Positions 7,507 through 15,625 of a stretch of 34,908 nucleotides of DNA are shown piece by piece (within the stretch, counting starts at the first letter, position 1; every line of letters starts with the position of its first letter). Both the position numbers and the translations under genes were made by a program. The notes beneath the pieces were generated by a model. It was not told the DNA's origin. It did no database searches and saw only the letters and a program-made list of their open reading frames with translations. Source of the stretch: Streptomyces sp. LBL (GTDB lineage Bacteria > Actinomycetota > Actinomycetes > Streptomycetales > Streptomycetaceae). Location of the stretch: NCBI RefSeq assembly GCF_029893585.1, contig NZ_JARXYX010000056.1, positions 1-34,908 of the forward strand, given 5' to 3'.

Positions 7507-8466
7507 CTAGAGGTCGATGACGACCTTCCCGTGCACGTGCCGCCCCGCCTGAAGCTCGACCGCAGCGCGGATCTGTTCGACCGGAAAGCGTGCCGCGAGC
7601 GGCACCCGGAGCCGACCCGCCGCAACCAGGCCGGCGATCTCCTCGATGGCGCCAGGGGCTGCGTTGGCGCCGTTCGCCGGCGTGATCCCGTCGATCTGGG
7701 CGGCAATGGTGGTGATGCGCTCGTCCGGCACGCCAAGGTCGCGTGCCGCGTGCGCCGTGTCCGTCCCATGCAGGTCCATGACCGCAGTGACGCCAGCGGG
7801 AGTCAGCGCGCGGACCCGGTCGACCAGACCATCGCCATAGGCGACCGACTCGGCCCCCAGGGCGCGCAGGGCATCGGCCGAGGTTGCCGACCCCGTCCCG
7901 ATCACTCGCGCGCCCGCGAGGCGCGCGAGCTGGACAGCGAACACGCCTACCCCGCCTCCCGCGCCGCCGATGAGCACCGTGTCACCCGGACCCGGGTTGA
8001 CCACGGCGAGAGCTGATGCCGCCGTGCAGCCCGCAATAGCTAGGGTGGCAGCGGTGCGGTCGTCGACGCCGTCCGGGGTACGGTGCGCCTCGCCGCCCAC
8101 CGCGATGGTCCCCGCCACGTCCACGACGACGTAGTCGGCGACCGCGCGGGACAGGGCGCCACCGAATACCCGGTCACCGACCACGAACTCGCTCACGCCG
8201 TCACCGACCTGATCCACGACCCCGGCATAGTCGGTGCCAAACCCGCATGGCAGGCTCAGACCAAACCGCGCGGCGGTCTCTGCGTCAGAGGTCATAAACC
8301 AGTCCATCGGGTTCAGCCCAGCCGCGGTGACCCGCACGCGGATCTGTCCCGAGCCGGCCTGCGGCACGGGTACCTCGCGGACGCTCAAGGCCTCCGGTCC
8401 GCCGAACGACTCGAACTGGACCGCCCGGCTCGTGGTCGCCGGCGTGTTGACGCTCGGTTCTTTCAT
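7507..8466 (-). CDS. Zinc-free MDR-family quinone oxidoreductase
   Basis: About 319 residues of a medium-chain dehydrogenase/reductase. The GroES-like N-domain ends around GLNPMDWFMTS and CGFGTDYAGVVDQVG. The Rossmann motif is GGAGGGVGVFAVQLARLAG, and VHGKVVIDL closes the protein. Zinc-ligand cysteines of alcohol dehydrogenases are absent, which fits NADPH:quinone or enone reductases. Two starts are possible (8475 and 8466); the second is preferred because the AGGAG at about eleven bases fits better than the two-base gap of the first. It is divergent from a TetR gene with an 11-bp inverted-repeat operator between, and convergent with the WYL gene 32 bases away. Confidence 0.9.
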   Translation of the reverse strand: MKEPSVNTPATTSRAVQFESFGGPEALSVREVPVPQAGSGQIRVRVTAAGLNPMDWFMTSDAETAARFGLSLPCGFGTDYAGVVDQVGDGVSEFVVGDRVFGGALSRAVADYVVVDVAGTIAVGGEAHRTPDGVDDRTAATLAIAGCTAASALAVVNPGPGDTVLIGGAGGGVGVFAVQLARLAGARVIGTGSATSADALRALGAESVAYGDGLVDRVRALTPAGVTAVMDLHGTDTAHAARDLGVPDERITTIAAQIDGITPANGANAAPGAIEEIAGLVAAGRLRVPLAARFPVEQIRAAVELQAGRHVHGKVVIDL

Positions 8467-8500
8467 GTTCCCCATATCTCCTGTGGCGGTCGTGAAGCAA

Positions 8501-8528
8501 ACGTAAGCGGACTATGCTCCGTTTACGT
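8501..8528. promoter_or_regulatory. TetR operator between quinone oxidoreductase and tetR
   Basis: ACGTAAGCGGA and TCCGTTTACGT form an inverted repeat (10 of 11 paired) around a 6-base centre. It sits midway between the divergent starts, as expected for a TetR dimer repressing both genes. Confidence 0.7.
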
Positions 8529-8557
8529 AACCTAGCACAAGTGGAGCGTGATCCGTT

Positions 8558-9160
8558 TTGGCTGCCGCAGAGACCCGTAGACCACGGGCGGACGCGACCC
8601 GCAACCGCCAACAGCTACTGGACGTGGCGACCCGCTTGTTCGCTTCGGCCAAGGCCGAGCCGTCGATGCGCGCGATCGCCGACGAAGCCGGGGTCGGCAT
8701 CGCCACTCTCTACCGGCACTTCCCCACCCGCGAGTCGCTGGTCGACGCGGTCTACCGGGGCCAGGTCTCGCGGCTCACCGCCGGTGCCCGTGAGCTACTC
8801 GCCCAGCTCGACCCGCCCGCAGCGCTGCGACGCTGGATGGACCTGTTCGGGCACTGGATCGCGACCAAGAACGGCATGCTCGACACGCTGCTCGCGATGG
8901 TCGAATCGGGCGAGATAGCCCATGCCCACACCCGGACCGAACTGCTCGCGGCCATCGACAACATCCTCGAAGCCGGCCGCACGAGCGGGGAACTCCGCGC
9001 CGACGTCCCCGCCGAAGACATCGCTGCCGCTCTCATCGGCATCTTCACCGTGGCTAGCTCGCCCGAGCATGAAGCGATGGCGGCTCGCCTGCTGAACCTC
9101 CTGATGGACGGACTCCGGTCCTCCGCTTACAGCCAACCGAAGGTGGCTGAGCGAGAATGA
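8558..9160 (+). CDS. TetR/AcrR-family regulator
   Basis: 200 residues. The N-terminal HTH is clear: LLDVATRLFASA, MRAIADEAGVGIATLYRHF, PTRESLVDAVY. The C-terminal helical ligand domain is of the kind seen in many Streptomyces repressors (WMDLFGHWIATKNGML, AAALIGIFTVASS). The start is TTG at 8558 with GGAG eleven bases upstream; no in-frame ATG or GTG offers a better start. It is divergent from the quinone oxidoreductase and most likely represses it until a quinone or electrophile binds. A strong hairpin follows the gene. Confidence 0.9.
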   Translation: MAAAETRRPRADATRNRQQLLDVATRLFASAKAEPSMRAIADEAGVGIATLYRHFPTRESLVDAVYRGQVSRLTAGARELLAQLDPPAALRRWMDLFGHWIATKNGMLDTLLAMVESGEIAHAHTRTELLAAIDNILEAGRTSGELRADVPAEDIAAALIGIFTVASSPEHEAMAARLLNLLMDGLRSSAYSQPKVAERE

Positions 9161-9298
9161 AGAGGTGGTCGGCGCGTCGGTCCGGGGATTGGCATCGAGG
9201 TCTCGGTGCCGTCCGATGATTGCGCGGCCCGTTTCGATGTGCACGCCGCACTCGCTACACCGTCAACTGCGAAGAGCCCCATACGATTTGGGGGTCGG

Positions 9299-9327
9299 CG
9301 TCCCGCTCGTCACTGTCGAGCGGGACG
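9299..9327 (+). terminator. Hairpin terminator after tetR
   Basis: Perfect 11-bp stem CGTCCCGCTCG / CGAGCGGGACG with a 7-base loop, then CTCATCTGTTTCC. It is placed to end tetR transcription. The surrounding 9161-9410 holds no recognisable gene. Confidence 0.6.
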
Positions 9328-9411
9328 CTCATCTGTTTCCCGGTCGGCTCGACTCGTCCGTGGCCGACATGATGCCGACTCGCAATAGCCCCGCCGGTTG
9401 TCAGGCGCCGT

Positions 9412-10045
9412 CTACAGCCCGGCCGCGGGGTCGTCCACGGCCACGGTCCGCAGCGGGCGGCGGCCCTTGTCGTCGAGCTGGGCGAGTTCGGCTTCGTAGT
9501 CGACGGTGATCGAGCCGTAGTAGTTCACCGCCGAGCTGCGGGCCGGGGAGACGTGCGAGAGCACCTCGGCGTACACCTCCCGGCCGGCACCGCGCAGTTC
9601 GTCGACGGCCAGGCCCATGTACTCGGTGTGCCAGCAGACCACGGCGTTCGTCACCACCGTCAGGCACCATGCCTGCTCGTTCTGCTGCTCGGGCTGGCGG
9701 CGGGTGGGTGGAATGCTGGTCGCTGACGTGGGTGTAGGTGGAGATGCCCTCGGTGACGAAGTACTTGTTCAGGTGCCGGGCGGTGATCGACTTGCCGCGG
9801 GTGGGGAACCGCTGCCCGTCCGAGGACGACAGCGTGCCCGAGCCGAACATCGCGGTCATCGGCAGCTTGTGGTGGTAGTTGACCAGGCAGATGTTCGCCT
9901 CGCGGAGGGTGTCCTCGCGGATGTACCACTCCGCGGTCCACGCCAGCACGTCGTACGGGATGCCGCACGAGGCCGCCATCCCATGGAGTCCGAGGTTCGT
10001 GGAGAGCCCGATCAGGCACGCGATGAGGTTGCGCTTGAGCTGCGG
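9412..10045 (-). pseudogene. Tn3-family transposase remnant with internal deletion
   Basis: One frame reads LIACLIGLSTNLGLHGMAAS, AWTAEWYIREDTLREAN, GTLSSSDGQRFPTRGKS and STYTHVSDQHST, the central Tn3 TnpA region with two of the catalytic acidic residues. It then breaks at about 9690-9715, and a second frame resumes at NEQAWCLTVVTNAVVCWHTEYMG, close to the family C-terminus, ending at 9412. The intervening portion with the third catalytic residue is missing. The remnant is of a different sequence type from the TnpA at 15.6-18.9 kb. It is not functional. Confidence 0.8.
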
Positions 10046-10055
10046 GGAGCGGGTC

Positions 10056-10202
10056 GGCGATGGCCCGGGCGACGGGGGCGGTGACGATCCAGGTGGCCTC
10101 CGCGCCGTGGACGTCTTCGCCCTTGAAGGCGAGGCTGCCAAGCCGGTGCCGGTAGACATGCCCGTCCGGTGCCTGCTGGACGCTCAGGCATCCGCGCTGG
10201 AG
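10056..10202 (-). pseudogene. Tyrosine-integrase fragment
   Basis: A short stretch (CLSVQQAPDGHVYRHR, LGSLAFKGEDVHGAEATW, VTAPVARAIA) resembles the middle of actinobacterial phage-type integrases with long insertions. It lies in the same direction as the Tn3 remnant but in another frame, so it is a fused scrap. Both ends are missing. Recognition is by pattern only. Confidence 0.4.
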
Positions 10203-10312
10203 GTGCTTGATTACTGGAGGGAGGGGGTTATTCCGACCGTGCACTATTCCCCGATATCGCTCGCCCCGACTGATGACACTGAGCATGTGACGCGCGGGGC
10301 TCTGGGCTCTAC

Positions 10313-10371
10313 CAGGGGTGGACGGATCCCAGGGGACGAATCAACGAGGTGTGCGACATCCCGCGAGTTCC
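10313..10371. repeat. Possible left end of the recombinase module
   Basis: CCCGCGAGTTC at 10360-10370 is the exact inverse of GAACTCGCGGG at 13566-13576 in the X sequence at the other side of the module. AGGGGTGGAC nearby also resembles the reverse of the right end. The match is short, so this is a tentative left boundary. The stretch 10287-10521 contains no gene. Confidence 0.35.
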
Positions 10372-10521
10372 CCTGAGCCCTGCTGAGTCCCTGGCCCCGT
10401 GGCCATTGGGTTCTTCCTCCTTCGTGTGCTCTGTGGCCTTGTGACGTAACTTCGGGATTCTTGAAGCGTTCTCACCTCGTCCGACCGATCCACGGTCGGG
10501 CCGAAGGCGAGGAGGCTCGGG

Positions 10522-11601
10522 TTGGCGGCGCTGGCAGTCGTACGGGACCTGCGTGAGCACTGGGCGCCCGCGTCGGCCGAGGAGCTGGAGCGGTTCGAGA
10601 CCGATGCACTGTCCGGGTTCGTCCTCGCGAGGGCCTCAGCCGGCCTGGCGGACGGCACCATCCGCGGGGACGTCGGGCACCTGGACCAGGTTCGGACCTG
10701 GTTCGGCCGGCCCCTGTGGGACATGGAACCCGCCGATGCCGACGCGTACTTCGGGAAGGTACTGCGGGGCTCGCCCAGCGGGACCCGGTTGGCCCGGTCG
10801 CAGGCGCTGACCACGTACTTCATGTTCCTAGAGCTGCGGCACAAGGTCGAACTCCACCGGATGACCGGCCGAGTAATCGAGTGCCCGATCGACGAGATGA
10901 ACAAGCCGCGCGGGGCCAAGGACGCCCAGCTGCGGATCCCGCCAAGCGAGCCGGAAGTCGAGACGTTGTTCACCGGCTGGGGTGGCGAACTGGCCACCTG
11001 CCGGAAGTTCGCCCCGACCGCCCGGAACTACACCGCCTCGAAGCTAATGTCCCAGGTCGGCCTGCGGGTCAGTGAGGCATGCAAGCTCGACCTGGACGAC
11101 ATCAAGTGGGACTTGGGCCGCTTCGGCAAGCTCCACGTCCGTCACGGCAAGGGGGCCCGCGGCTCCGGGCCGCGCGAGCGGATGGTGCCGCTGATCAACG
11201 GTGCCGACCGGACACTTCGGTGGTTCATCGAGGACGTCTGGGGCCAGTTCGACGACGACCACACCCGCCCCGGCGCCCCGCTGTTCCCCTCCGAGCGCAA
11301 GAACACCGACGGCTCCTCACACCGGGTCGGCGACGACGCCCTGCGAAGCGGCCTCAAGGACGCGGCCAAGCTGCATTTGCCCGGGTGGGGCGAGAAGCTG
11401 ACCCCGCATGTCTTGCGGCACTTCTGCGCGTCCCAACTCTATGGAAACGGGCTGGACTTGCTCGCCATTCAGGAGGTTTTGGGGCATTCCTGGATCGCTA
11501 CGACGATGCGGTATATCCACGTCCAACAGACTCGGGTCGAGGACGCCTGGGCCGCCGGGATGGAACGGGCCGCGAAGCGGCTGGAAGGACTGGTCCGATG
11601 A
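10522..11601 (+). CDS. Tyrosine recombinase/integrase, first gene of three-gene module
   Basis: 359 residues. A SAM-like core-binding domain (about 25-120) is followed by a catalytic domain with all expected residues: R in VGLRVSEACKLDLDDI, K in HGKGARGSGPRER, HxxR in LTPHVLRHFCAS, H in VLGHSWIATTMRY and the nucleophilic Y in MRYIHV. It catalyses site-specific strand exchange. The start is TTG at 10522, six bases after GGAGG. The stop overlaps the next start in ATGA, so the HTH gene is coupled. The arrangement recalls multi-recombinase insertion elements. Confidence 0.9.
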   Translation: MAALAVVRDLREHWAPASAEELERFETDALSGFVLARASAGLADGTIRGDVGHLDQVRTWFGRPLWDMEPADADAYFGKVLRGSPSGTRLARSQALTTYFMFLELRHKVELHRMTGRVIECPIDEMNKPRGAKDAQLRIPPSEPEVETLFTGWGGELATCRKFAPTARNYTASKLMSQVGLRVSEACKLDLDDIKWDLGRFGKLHVRHGKGARGSGPRERMVPLINGADRTLRWFIEDVWGQFDDDHTRPGAPLFPSERKNTDGSSHRVGDDALRSGLKDAAKLHLPGWGEKLTPHVLRHFCASQLYGNGLDLLAIQEVLGHSWIATTMRYIHVQQTRVEDAWAAGMERAAKRLEGLVR

Positions 11602-11924
11602 GGTGGAACCTACGGCTGACGGCCGCGAACAAGGGTATCTGGAAGGCGTCCGAGCTCCAGCGGAGCCTGGCCGAGCACGGGTTGGTGATCTCAGCGGGGA
11701 AGATGTCCGGCCTATGGTCCGGCCAGCCGGTCTCCCTCAAACTCGACGACCTCGACGTCATCTGCGTCGTCCTCGGCTGCGAGATCGGCGACCTGATGAT
11801 CCCCGAGCCGGACAAGGTCCGCCGACCCGGCGAGGAGACCGGCCGACAGGCCGCTGCCGCGTCCGGGGCGACCCCGACGGTGGTCCCTCGCCGACGTGAC
11901 GGCCGATCCCTTCCTCCGAGGTGA
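11598..11924 (+). CDS. Small XRE/Cro-type HTH protein
   Basis: 108 residues. LTAANKGIWKASELQRSLAE, SAGKMSGLWSGQP and LDDLDVICVVLGCEIGDLM form a Cro/C1-type helix-turn-helix with the typical final motif. A charged, disordered tail (about 75-108) follows. Translation is coupled to the recombinase by a four-base overlap, and the next gene starts four bases after its stop. It probably regulates the module or acts as a recombination-directionality or architectural factor; this is inferred from context. Confidence 0.82.
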   Translation: MRWNLRLTAANKGIWKASELQRSLAEHGLVISAGKMSGLWSGQPVSLKLDDLDVICVVLGCEIGDLMIPEPDKVRRPGEETGRQAAAASGATPTVVPRRRDGRSLPPR

Positions 11925-11927
11925 CCC

Positions 11928-13514
11928 ATGGATCCAAGTTCCTGCCTGGAATGTTTGTCCTGGGGCCGCTTCTTCGAACCTCGGTGTTCGACGTGTTCCT
12001 CGTTCGCCCAGCGTTGGAAGGCGGGCGAGTGCGCCGGCTGCAAACGCCAAGCACCCCTGCGGGAGGACTACTGCCGCCTCTGCTGGGTCCAGGCGCGAAC
12101 GGAGGCTGACGCGGCCGGCGGCAAACCGGAGTCCTTCTTGCCCCACCTGCGCTACCAGCAGCTGTTCTTCTATGGCATGGCAGCGATCTGGGACCGGCGG
12201 CGCAAGCCGTCGCCGGTCAAGCACGGCCGGCGAGGACGACCCCGCCGGCCCGAGCCGACCCCGGCGCCTCCACCGGCTGCGGTCTGCTGCCAGCCAGCGT
12301 TGTTCGAGGTCCGGCGGGCCCTCCCAGGGCGGAAGGTCGCCGATGAGTACGCCCAGTACGGCAACCCCTGGCTGGCCTGGGCCCGGCACAGTGCCCGCCG
12401 GCTCGGCGAGGCCCGCGGCTGGCCCCGCAAGACGCTCCTGAACGTCGAGCAGGCCCTGATCATCGTGCTGACCAGCCACGCCGAGGGCGACACGGTCCGC
12501 TACTCGGAGATCTTCCCGGTGCTGAGAGCACGCGGCCTGAGCGTCGAGCGCACCACCGAAGTACTCGACCACATCGGTGTGTTCCTCGATGACCGACCGT
12601 TGTCGTTCGATCTGTGGCTGGAGTCCAAGCTCGACGGACTCGCCACCGGGATCGCCTGCGATGTCAGGGACTGAGCCCGACTGCTGCACGACGGCGGCCC
12701 CCGTTCCCGGGCCCGCCACGTTGCGACGGTCTGGAACTACCTCAACCGGATCCGCCTGGTGCTGCTGGAGTGGTCGAACCGCTACGAACACCTGCGCGAA
12801 GTCGCCCGCGACGACGTGCTCGCCCACCTCGACACTGTCCAGGGGACACAGCGCCAGGCAACCATCGTCGCCCTGCGGTCCCTGTTCCGGCGGGCAAAGA
12901 AGAACGGCACCATCTTCAAGAACCCCACCAGCCGCATCCGCGTCGGCCAGCGCGAGGAAAGCGTCATCCAGGCCCTGGAACCCCAGCACGTCAACGGGTC
13001 TGTCGCCGCTGTCACCCACCCCGCCGACCGGCTGATCCTCGTCCTCGCCGCAGGCCACGCCGCCCGCTCTGGCGCGATCCGCCGCCTCCAGCTCGATGAC
13101 CTCGACATCGGCAACCGACGCCTGGTCATCGACGGCCGCACCCGCCCCCTGGACGACCTCACCCACCAAGTTGCCCTGGAATGGCTGGAGTTCCGGCGTC
13201 AGCGTTGGCCGGACACCGCCAATCTGCATTTGCTGATCAACAAGCAGACCGCACTGGGAACCGGCCCCATCGGCAAGAGCTCGGCGGCCGGTCCTGCACT
13301 GCACGGCCAGACCGCCACTCTGGAACGACTCCGCATGGACCGCCAGCTCGAAGAGGCCCTCGTCCACGGCGCCGATGCGCTCCACCTCGCCGAGGTCTTC
13401 GGCCTCAGCGAGAAAACCGCGATCCGGTACGCGAACTCCGCCCGCGCTCTCCTGGAACGGCCCCTGGAGAACGACCCCGCGACTTCACCGCGAACCCAGG
13501 GGTCCACCCCCTAA
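11928..13514 (+). pseudogene. Zinc-ribbon and recombinase-like protein interrupted by one TGA
   Basis: One frame of 529 codons is interrupted only by TGA at 12672-12674. Before it: two CxxC-type zinc ribbons (CLECLSWGRFFEPRCSTC, CAGCKR..CRLC; residues 6-53) and helical regions. After it the frame continues ARLLHDGGPRSRARH and ends in a tyrosine-recombinase-like domain (GHAARSGAIRRLQLDDLDI, LHGQTATLERLR, FGLSEKTAIRYANSARALL). The context CDVRD-stop-ARLL suggests TGG changed to TGA. The second Arg and His of the catalytic set seem lost (HGQ and FGLS in place of HxxR and LGHS), so even intact it may be an accessory subunit. An internal restart at GTG/ATG after the stop could give a separate C-terminal piece. 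Confidence 0.75.
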
Positions 13515-13582
13515 CATCGGTGCATCGGGCCCGTGAGTTCCCGCTGAAGTACCTTCAGTTTTCGCGAACTCGCGGGGGTCCC
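13488..13582 (+). repeat. X sequence, copy A (end of recombinase module)
   Basis: A 95-bp sequence starting inside the last codons of the recombinase-like gene. It contains the palindrome CTGAAG-TAC-CTTCAG (13544-13558 region) nested in GAGTTC / GAACTC. It aligns without gaps to copy B at 15399-15493 with 72 of 95 identical by hand count; the right 45 bp are the best conserved. It directly abuts a Tn3-type inverted repeat. Confidence 0.7.
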
Positions 13583-13620
13583 GGGGTATCGCCGAGGTGA
13601 GCCCAAAAGGCGTCATTTCG
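13583..13620 (+). repeat. Tn3-type inverted repeat, diverged
   Basis: Begins GGGGTATCGCCGAGG and continues with an AAAAGG block. In gap-free alignment with the left repeat of the downstream Tn3 transposon, 22 of 38 positions agree, concentrated at GGGGT, CCGAG and AAAGG. The GGGG tip points left, so the former element lay to the right, over the TetR/oxidoreductase pair. No partner repeat was found. Confidence 0.5.
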
Positions 13621-13696
13621 GTCAGGCCATGTCGGCCGACCAGGGGCGGGGCACCTTCGTGTCCGTTGTGGACAGCTTCGGGAGTCGTGGGCCGAC

Positions 13697-14269
13697 TCAG
13701 CGGGCCGTCGGAGCCGACAGCGTGACTGCCTCGCGCAACTCGTCGGAGGCCTGGGTGATTAGCTGGGAGAGGGAGGCGTCCGGGGAGGTCAGCCAGCGGG
13801 ACGTGGCGCGCCGGTGGATCGCCAGCACCACGTCGATGATGAAGCGTGCCTTGCCGGGCTCGACGCCGCGGCGCTCGAGCGCCAGCGCCAGCGCGTCGGC
13901 GATGTCGGCGAGTTTGATCAGATCGCGCTCGGCCAGTGCCGGGTTGGCGGCGATCACTCTGACGCGGCGCAGCAGGAACTCGCGCCGGCGAAAGATCTCC
14001 TCGGCGGTTCTCAGCGCGGTCAGCAGCGCCTCGATCGGCGTGAGGCCCGGGTCGGTCGCCTCGACCTGGGCGACGAGGTGGGCCTCAAGTTCGTTACCGG
14101 CGAAGAGGACTTCCCGCTTGTCGGGGAAGTAACGGTAGAAGGAGCGCTCCTTCAGACCGGCGGCGCCCGCGATCTGCGCGACCGAGGTGCGCTCGAACCC
14201 CTGTGTCTCGAACAGCTCGAGCGCCGCGCGCTCGAGCCGGCCTTGTGCGTCGGATTCCCATCTCGGCAT
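13697..14269 (-). CDS. TetR-family regulator
   Basis: 190 residues. The HTH is LERAALELFETQGFERTSV, AQIAGAAGLKERSFYRYFPD, KREVLFAGN; the C-domain is helical with SRWLTSPDASLSQLI near the end. The ATG at 14269 was chosen because the HTH begins right after it; the open frame extends far upstream but through the promoter and the divergent gene. It is divergent from a quinone oxidoreductase, with two matching palindromes in the 84-base gap. Likely a repressor of both genes. Confidence 0.9.
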   Translation of the reverse strand: MPRWESDAQGRLERAALELFETQGFERTSVAQIAGAAGLKERSFYRYFPDKREVLFAGNELEAHLVAQVEATDPGLTPIEALLTALRTAEEIFRRREFLLRRVRVIAANPALAERDLIKLADIADALALALERRGVEPGKARFIIDVVLAIHRRATSRWLTSPDASLSQLITQASDELREAVTLSAPTAR

Positions 14270-14280
14270 ACCCAACAGGA

Positions 14281-14338
14281 TACGACAACAGCATCTGTCG
14301 TAACGATGATATTGTCGATGACAACAGATGCTGTCATC
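14281..14338. promoter_or_regulatory. Twin TetR operators
   Basis: TACGACA-N8-TGTCGTA (14281-14302) and GATGACA-N8-TGTCATC (14317-14338) each have perfect 7-bp arms and the same 8-base centre. Their centres are 36 bp apart, one close to each divergent start. This is the expected layout for one repressor controlling both promoters. Confidence 0.75.
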
Positions 14339-14353
14339 ACTCGGGAGATCGTC

Positions 14354-15304
14354 ATGAAGGCTCTTCAGTTCGACCGGTTCGGGTCCCCGGACGTGATCGT
14401 GCTCCGCGACGTCCCACAGCCGGAGCCGGGACCCGGTCAGATCCGGATCGCCGTGCGGGCGTGCGGCCTGACACCGGCCGACTGGCACGTCGTCGACGGT
14501 CTCCTCGCCGACCATCTGCCGTCGCTGCCGCGCGGGCTCGGATTGGAGATCGCGGGCACGGTCGACGCGCTCGGTGAGGGCGTCACCGGCGTCCGGATCG
14601 GCGACCGCGTGTTCGGCCCGGCCACCTTCGACGGTCCGACGGCCGGTGCTGCCGAGTACGCGCTGATGCCGGCCTGGGCACGTATCCCCGAAGGCGTCAC
14701 CGTCGAGCAGGCCGCCGCGTTGCCGATGGCGGCCGAGACGGCGTGGCGCGCGCTCGACGACCTCGGCGTCCAGCCGGGTGAGCTGCTGCTCGTCCACGGC
14801 GCGGGTACCACCGTGGGTGAGGCGGCGGTGCGCTTCGCGCTGCACCGGGGTATTCGGGTGATCGCCACCGCCGGGCAGACCCGGGCAGCAGCTCTGGGTG
14901 AGATCGGCGCCCAGGTTGCCGCCTACGGCGAGGGCATGGCAGGACGTGTCAGGGCACTGTCCGGAGGCCACATCGATCGTGCCCTCGACGCGGCGCCGAC
15001 CGGGGGCCGGATCGACCGCGCCGACCAGCCCAGCCCGGCCGGCGGCTCACTACCGACCCTGATCGAGCTGACCGGGGATCCCGACCGTGTCCTCACCGTC
15101 TCGGACTTCGCCGCCGCGGCCGAGCTGGGCGTCCGGACCACCACCGAGATCCGCTATGAGCAGATGGACGAGTTCGCCCGGCTCGCCGGCGAAGGCATCC
15201 TGTTCGTACCGGTCGCCCGCACCTACACGCTCGACCAGATCCAGGAAGCGGCCGAGCTCAGCCAGTCCCGCCGACCCGGCGGCAAGCTCATGCTCGTCCT
15301 GTGA
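14354..15304 (+). CDS. MDR-family NADP-dependent quinone oxidoreductase
   Basis: 316 residues. The GroES-like domain includes FDRFGSPDVIVLRDVPQPEP and CGLTPADWHVVDG; the nucleotide motif is VHGAGTTVGEAAVRFALHRG, a variant of GAxGxVG. No zinc ligands are visible. The C-terminal ELSQSRRPGGKLMLVL is typical of quinone or enone reductases. The ATG at 14354 follows GGGAGA. It is a second copy of the design seen at 7.5-9.2 kb (oxidoreductase divergent from TetR), but not a close duplicate in sequence. It lies between the two X repeats, so it probably arrived as mobile cargo. A terminator follows. Confidence 0.9.
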   Translation: MKALQFDRFGSPDVIVLRDVPQPEPGPGQIRIAVRACGLTPADWHVVDGLLADHLPSLPRGLGLEIAGTVDALGEGVTGVRIGDRVFGPATFDGPTAGAAEYALMPAWARIPEGVTVEQAAALPMAAETAWRALDDLGVQPGELLLVHGAGTTVGEAAVRFALHRGIRVIATAGQTRAAALGEIGAQVAAYGEGMAGRVRALSGGHIDRALDAAPTGGRIDRADQPSPAGGSLPTLIELTGDPDRVLTVSDFAAAAELGVRTTTEIRYEQMDEFARLAGEGILFVPVARTYTLDQIQEAAELSQSRRPGGKLMLVL

Positions 15305-15313
15305 TCGCCCTGC

Positions 15314-15364
15314 CGGCCTGACAAAGCGAGACCACCTCGACGAGGAGCGGGGCAGGCCTCTTTT
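15314..15364 (+). terminator. Terminator after quinone oxidoreductase
   Basis: GGCCTG (15314-15319) pairs with CAGGCC (15352-15357), enclosing an inner CCTC-GAC-GAGG hairpin, and is followed by a five-T run (15360-15364). Placed 10 bases after the stop. Confidence 0.6.
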
Positions 15365-15398
15365 CCAGGCCGACCTCAAAGCCGCTCCCGCGTGTTCG

Positions 15399-15493
15399 CC
15401 GCGAACCCACGGGTCAATCCCCGAGAATGGCGTCCCTGGACCCTCGGGTTCCCGCTGAAGAAGCTTCAGTTTCCGCGAACTCGCGGGGATCTA
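15399..15493 (+). repeat. X sequence, copy B
   Basis: Gap-free counterpart of copy A, keeping CTGAAG-AAG-CTTCAG and the GAACTCGCGG arm. Translation of its first bases in the matching frame gives SPRTHGSIP, corresponding to SPRTQGSTP at the end of the recombinase-like gene. It is therefore the 3' remnant of a second such module. It directly abuts the left inverted repeat of the Tn3 transposon. Confidence 0.7.
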
Positions 15494-15548
15494 GGGGTGT
15501 GACCGAGATACGCGTCAAAGGGGCAATGAGTTGATCTTGAAGCCCTGA
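15494..15548 (+). repeat. Left terminal inverted repeat of the Tn3 transposon
   Basis: Matches the reverse complement of 22913-22967 at 50 of 55 positions by hand. Differences are at 15515, 15527 and 15529-15531. The GGGG tip is typical of the family. Confidence 0.9.
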
Positions 15549-15625
15549 GCGCCCGCCCCTGTCACCCGTTCGGCTCAGCGTCGTTGGTGGTGATGTTGAG
15601 TTTCGTCTGGGGCCTGGGGTGGGTT

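Noticed and set aside
12672..12674. TGA as a selenocysteine codon
   Set aside because: The position is expected to be Trp, no SECIS-like stem was seen and recombinases of this kind are not selenoproteins.
11712..13385. A 557-codon antisense open frame over the recombinase module
   Set aside because: Shadow of the sense-strand gene, which shows zinc ribbons and recombinase motifs.
7507..15304. The two TetR/quinone-oxidoreductase pairs as a recent duplication
   Set aside because: Protein sequences, operator motifs and TetR C-domains differ strongly; only the design is shared.
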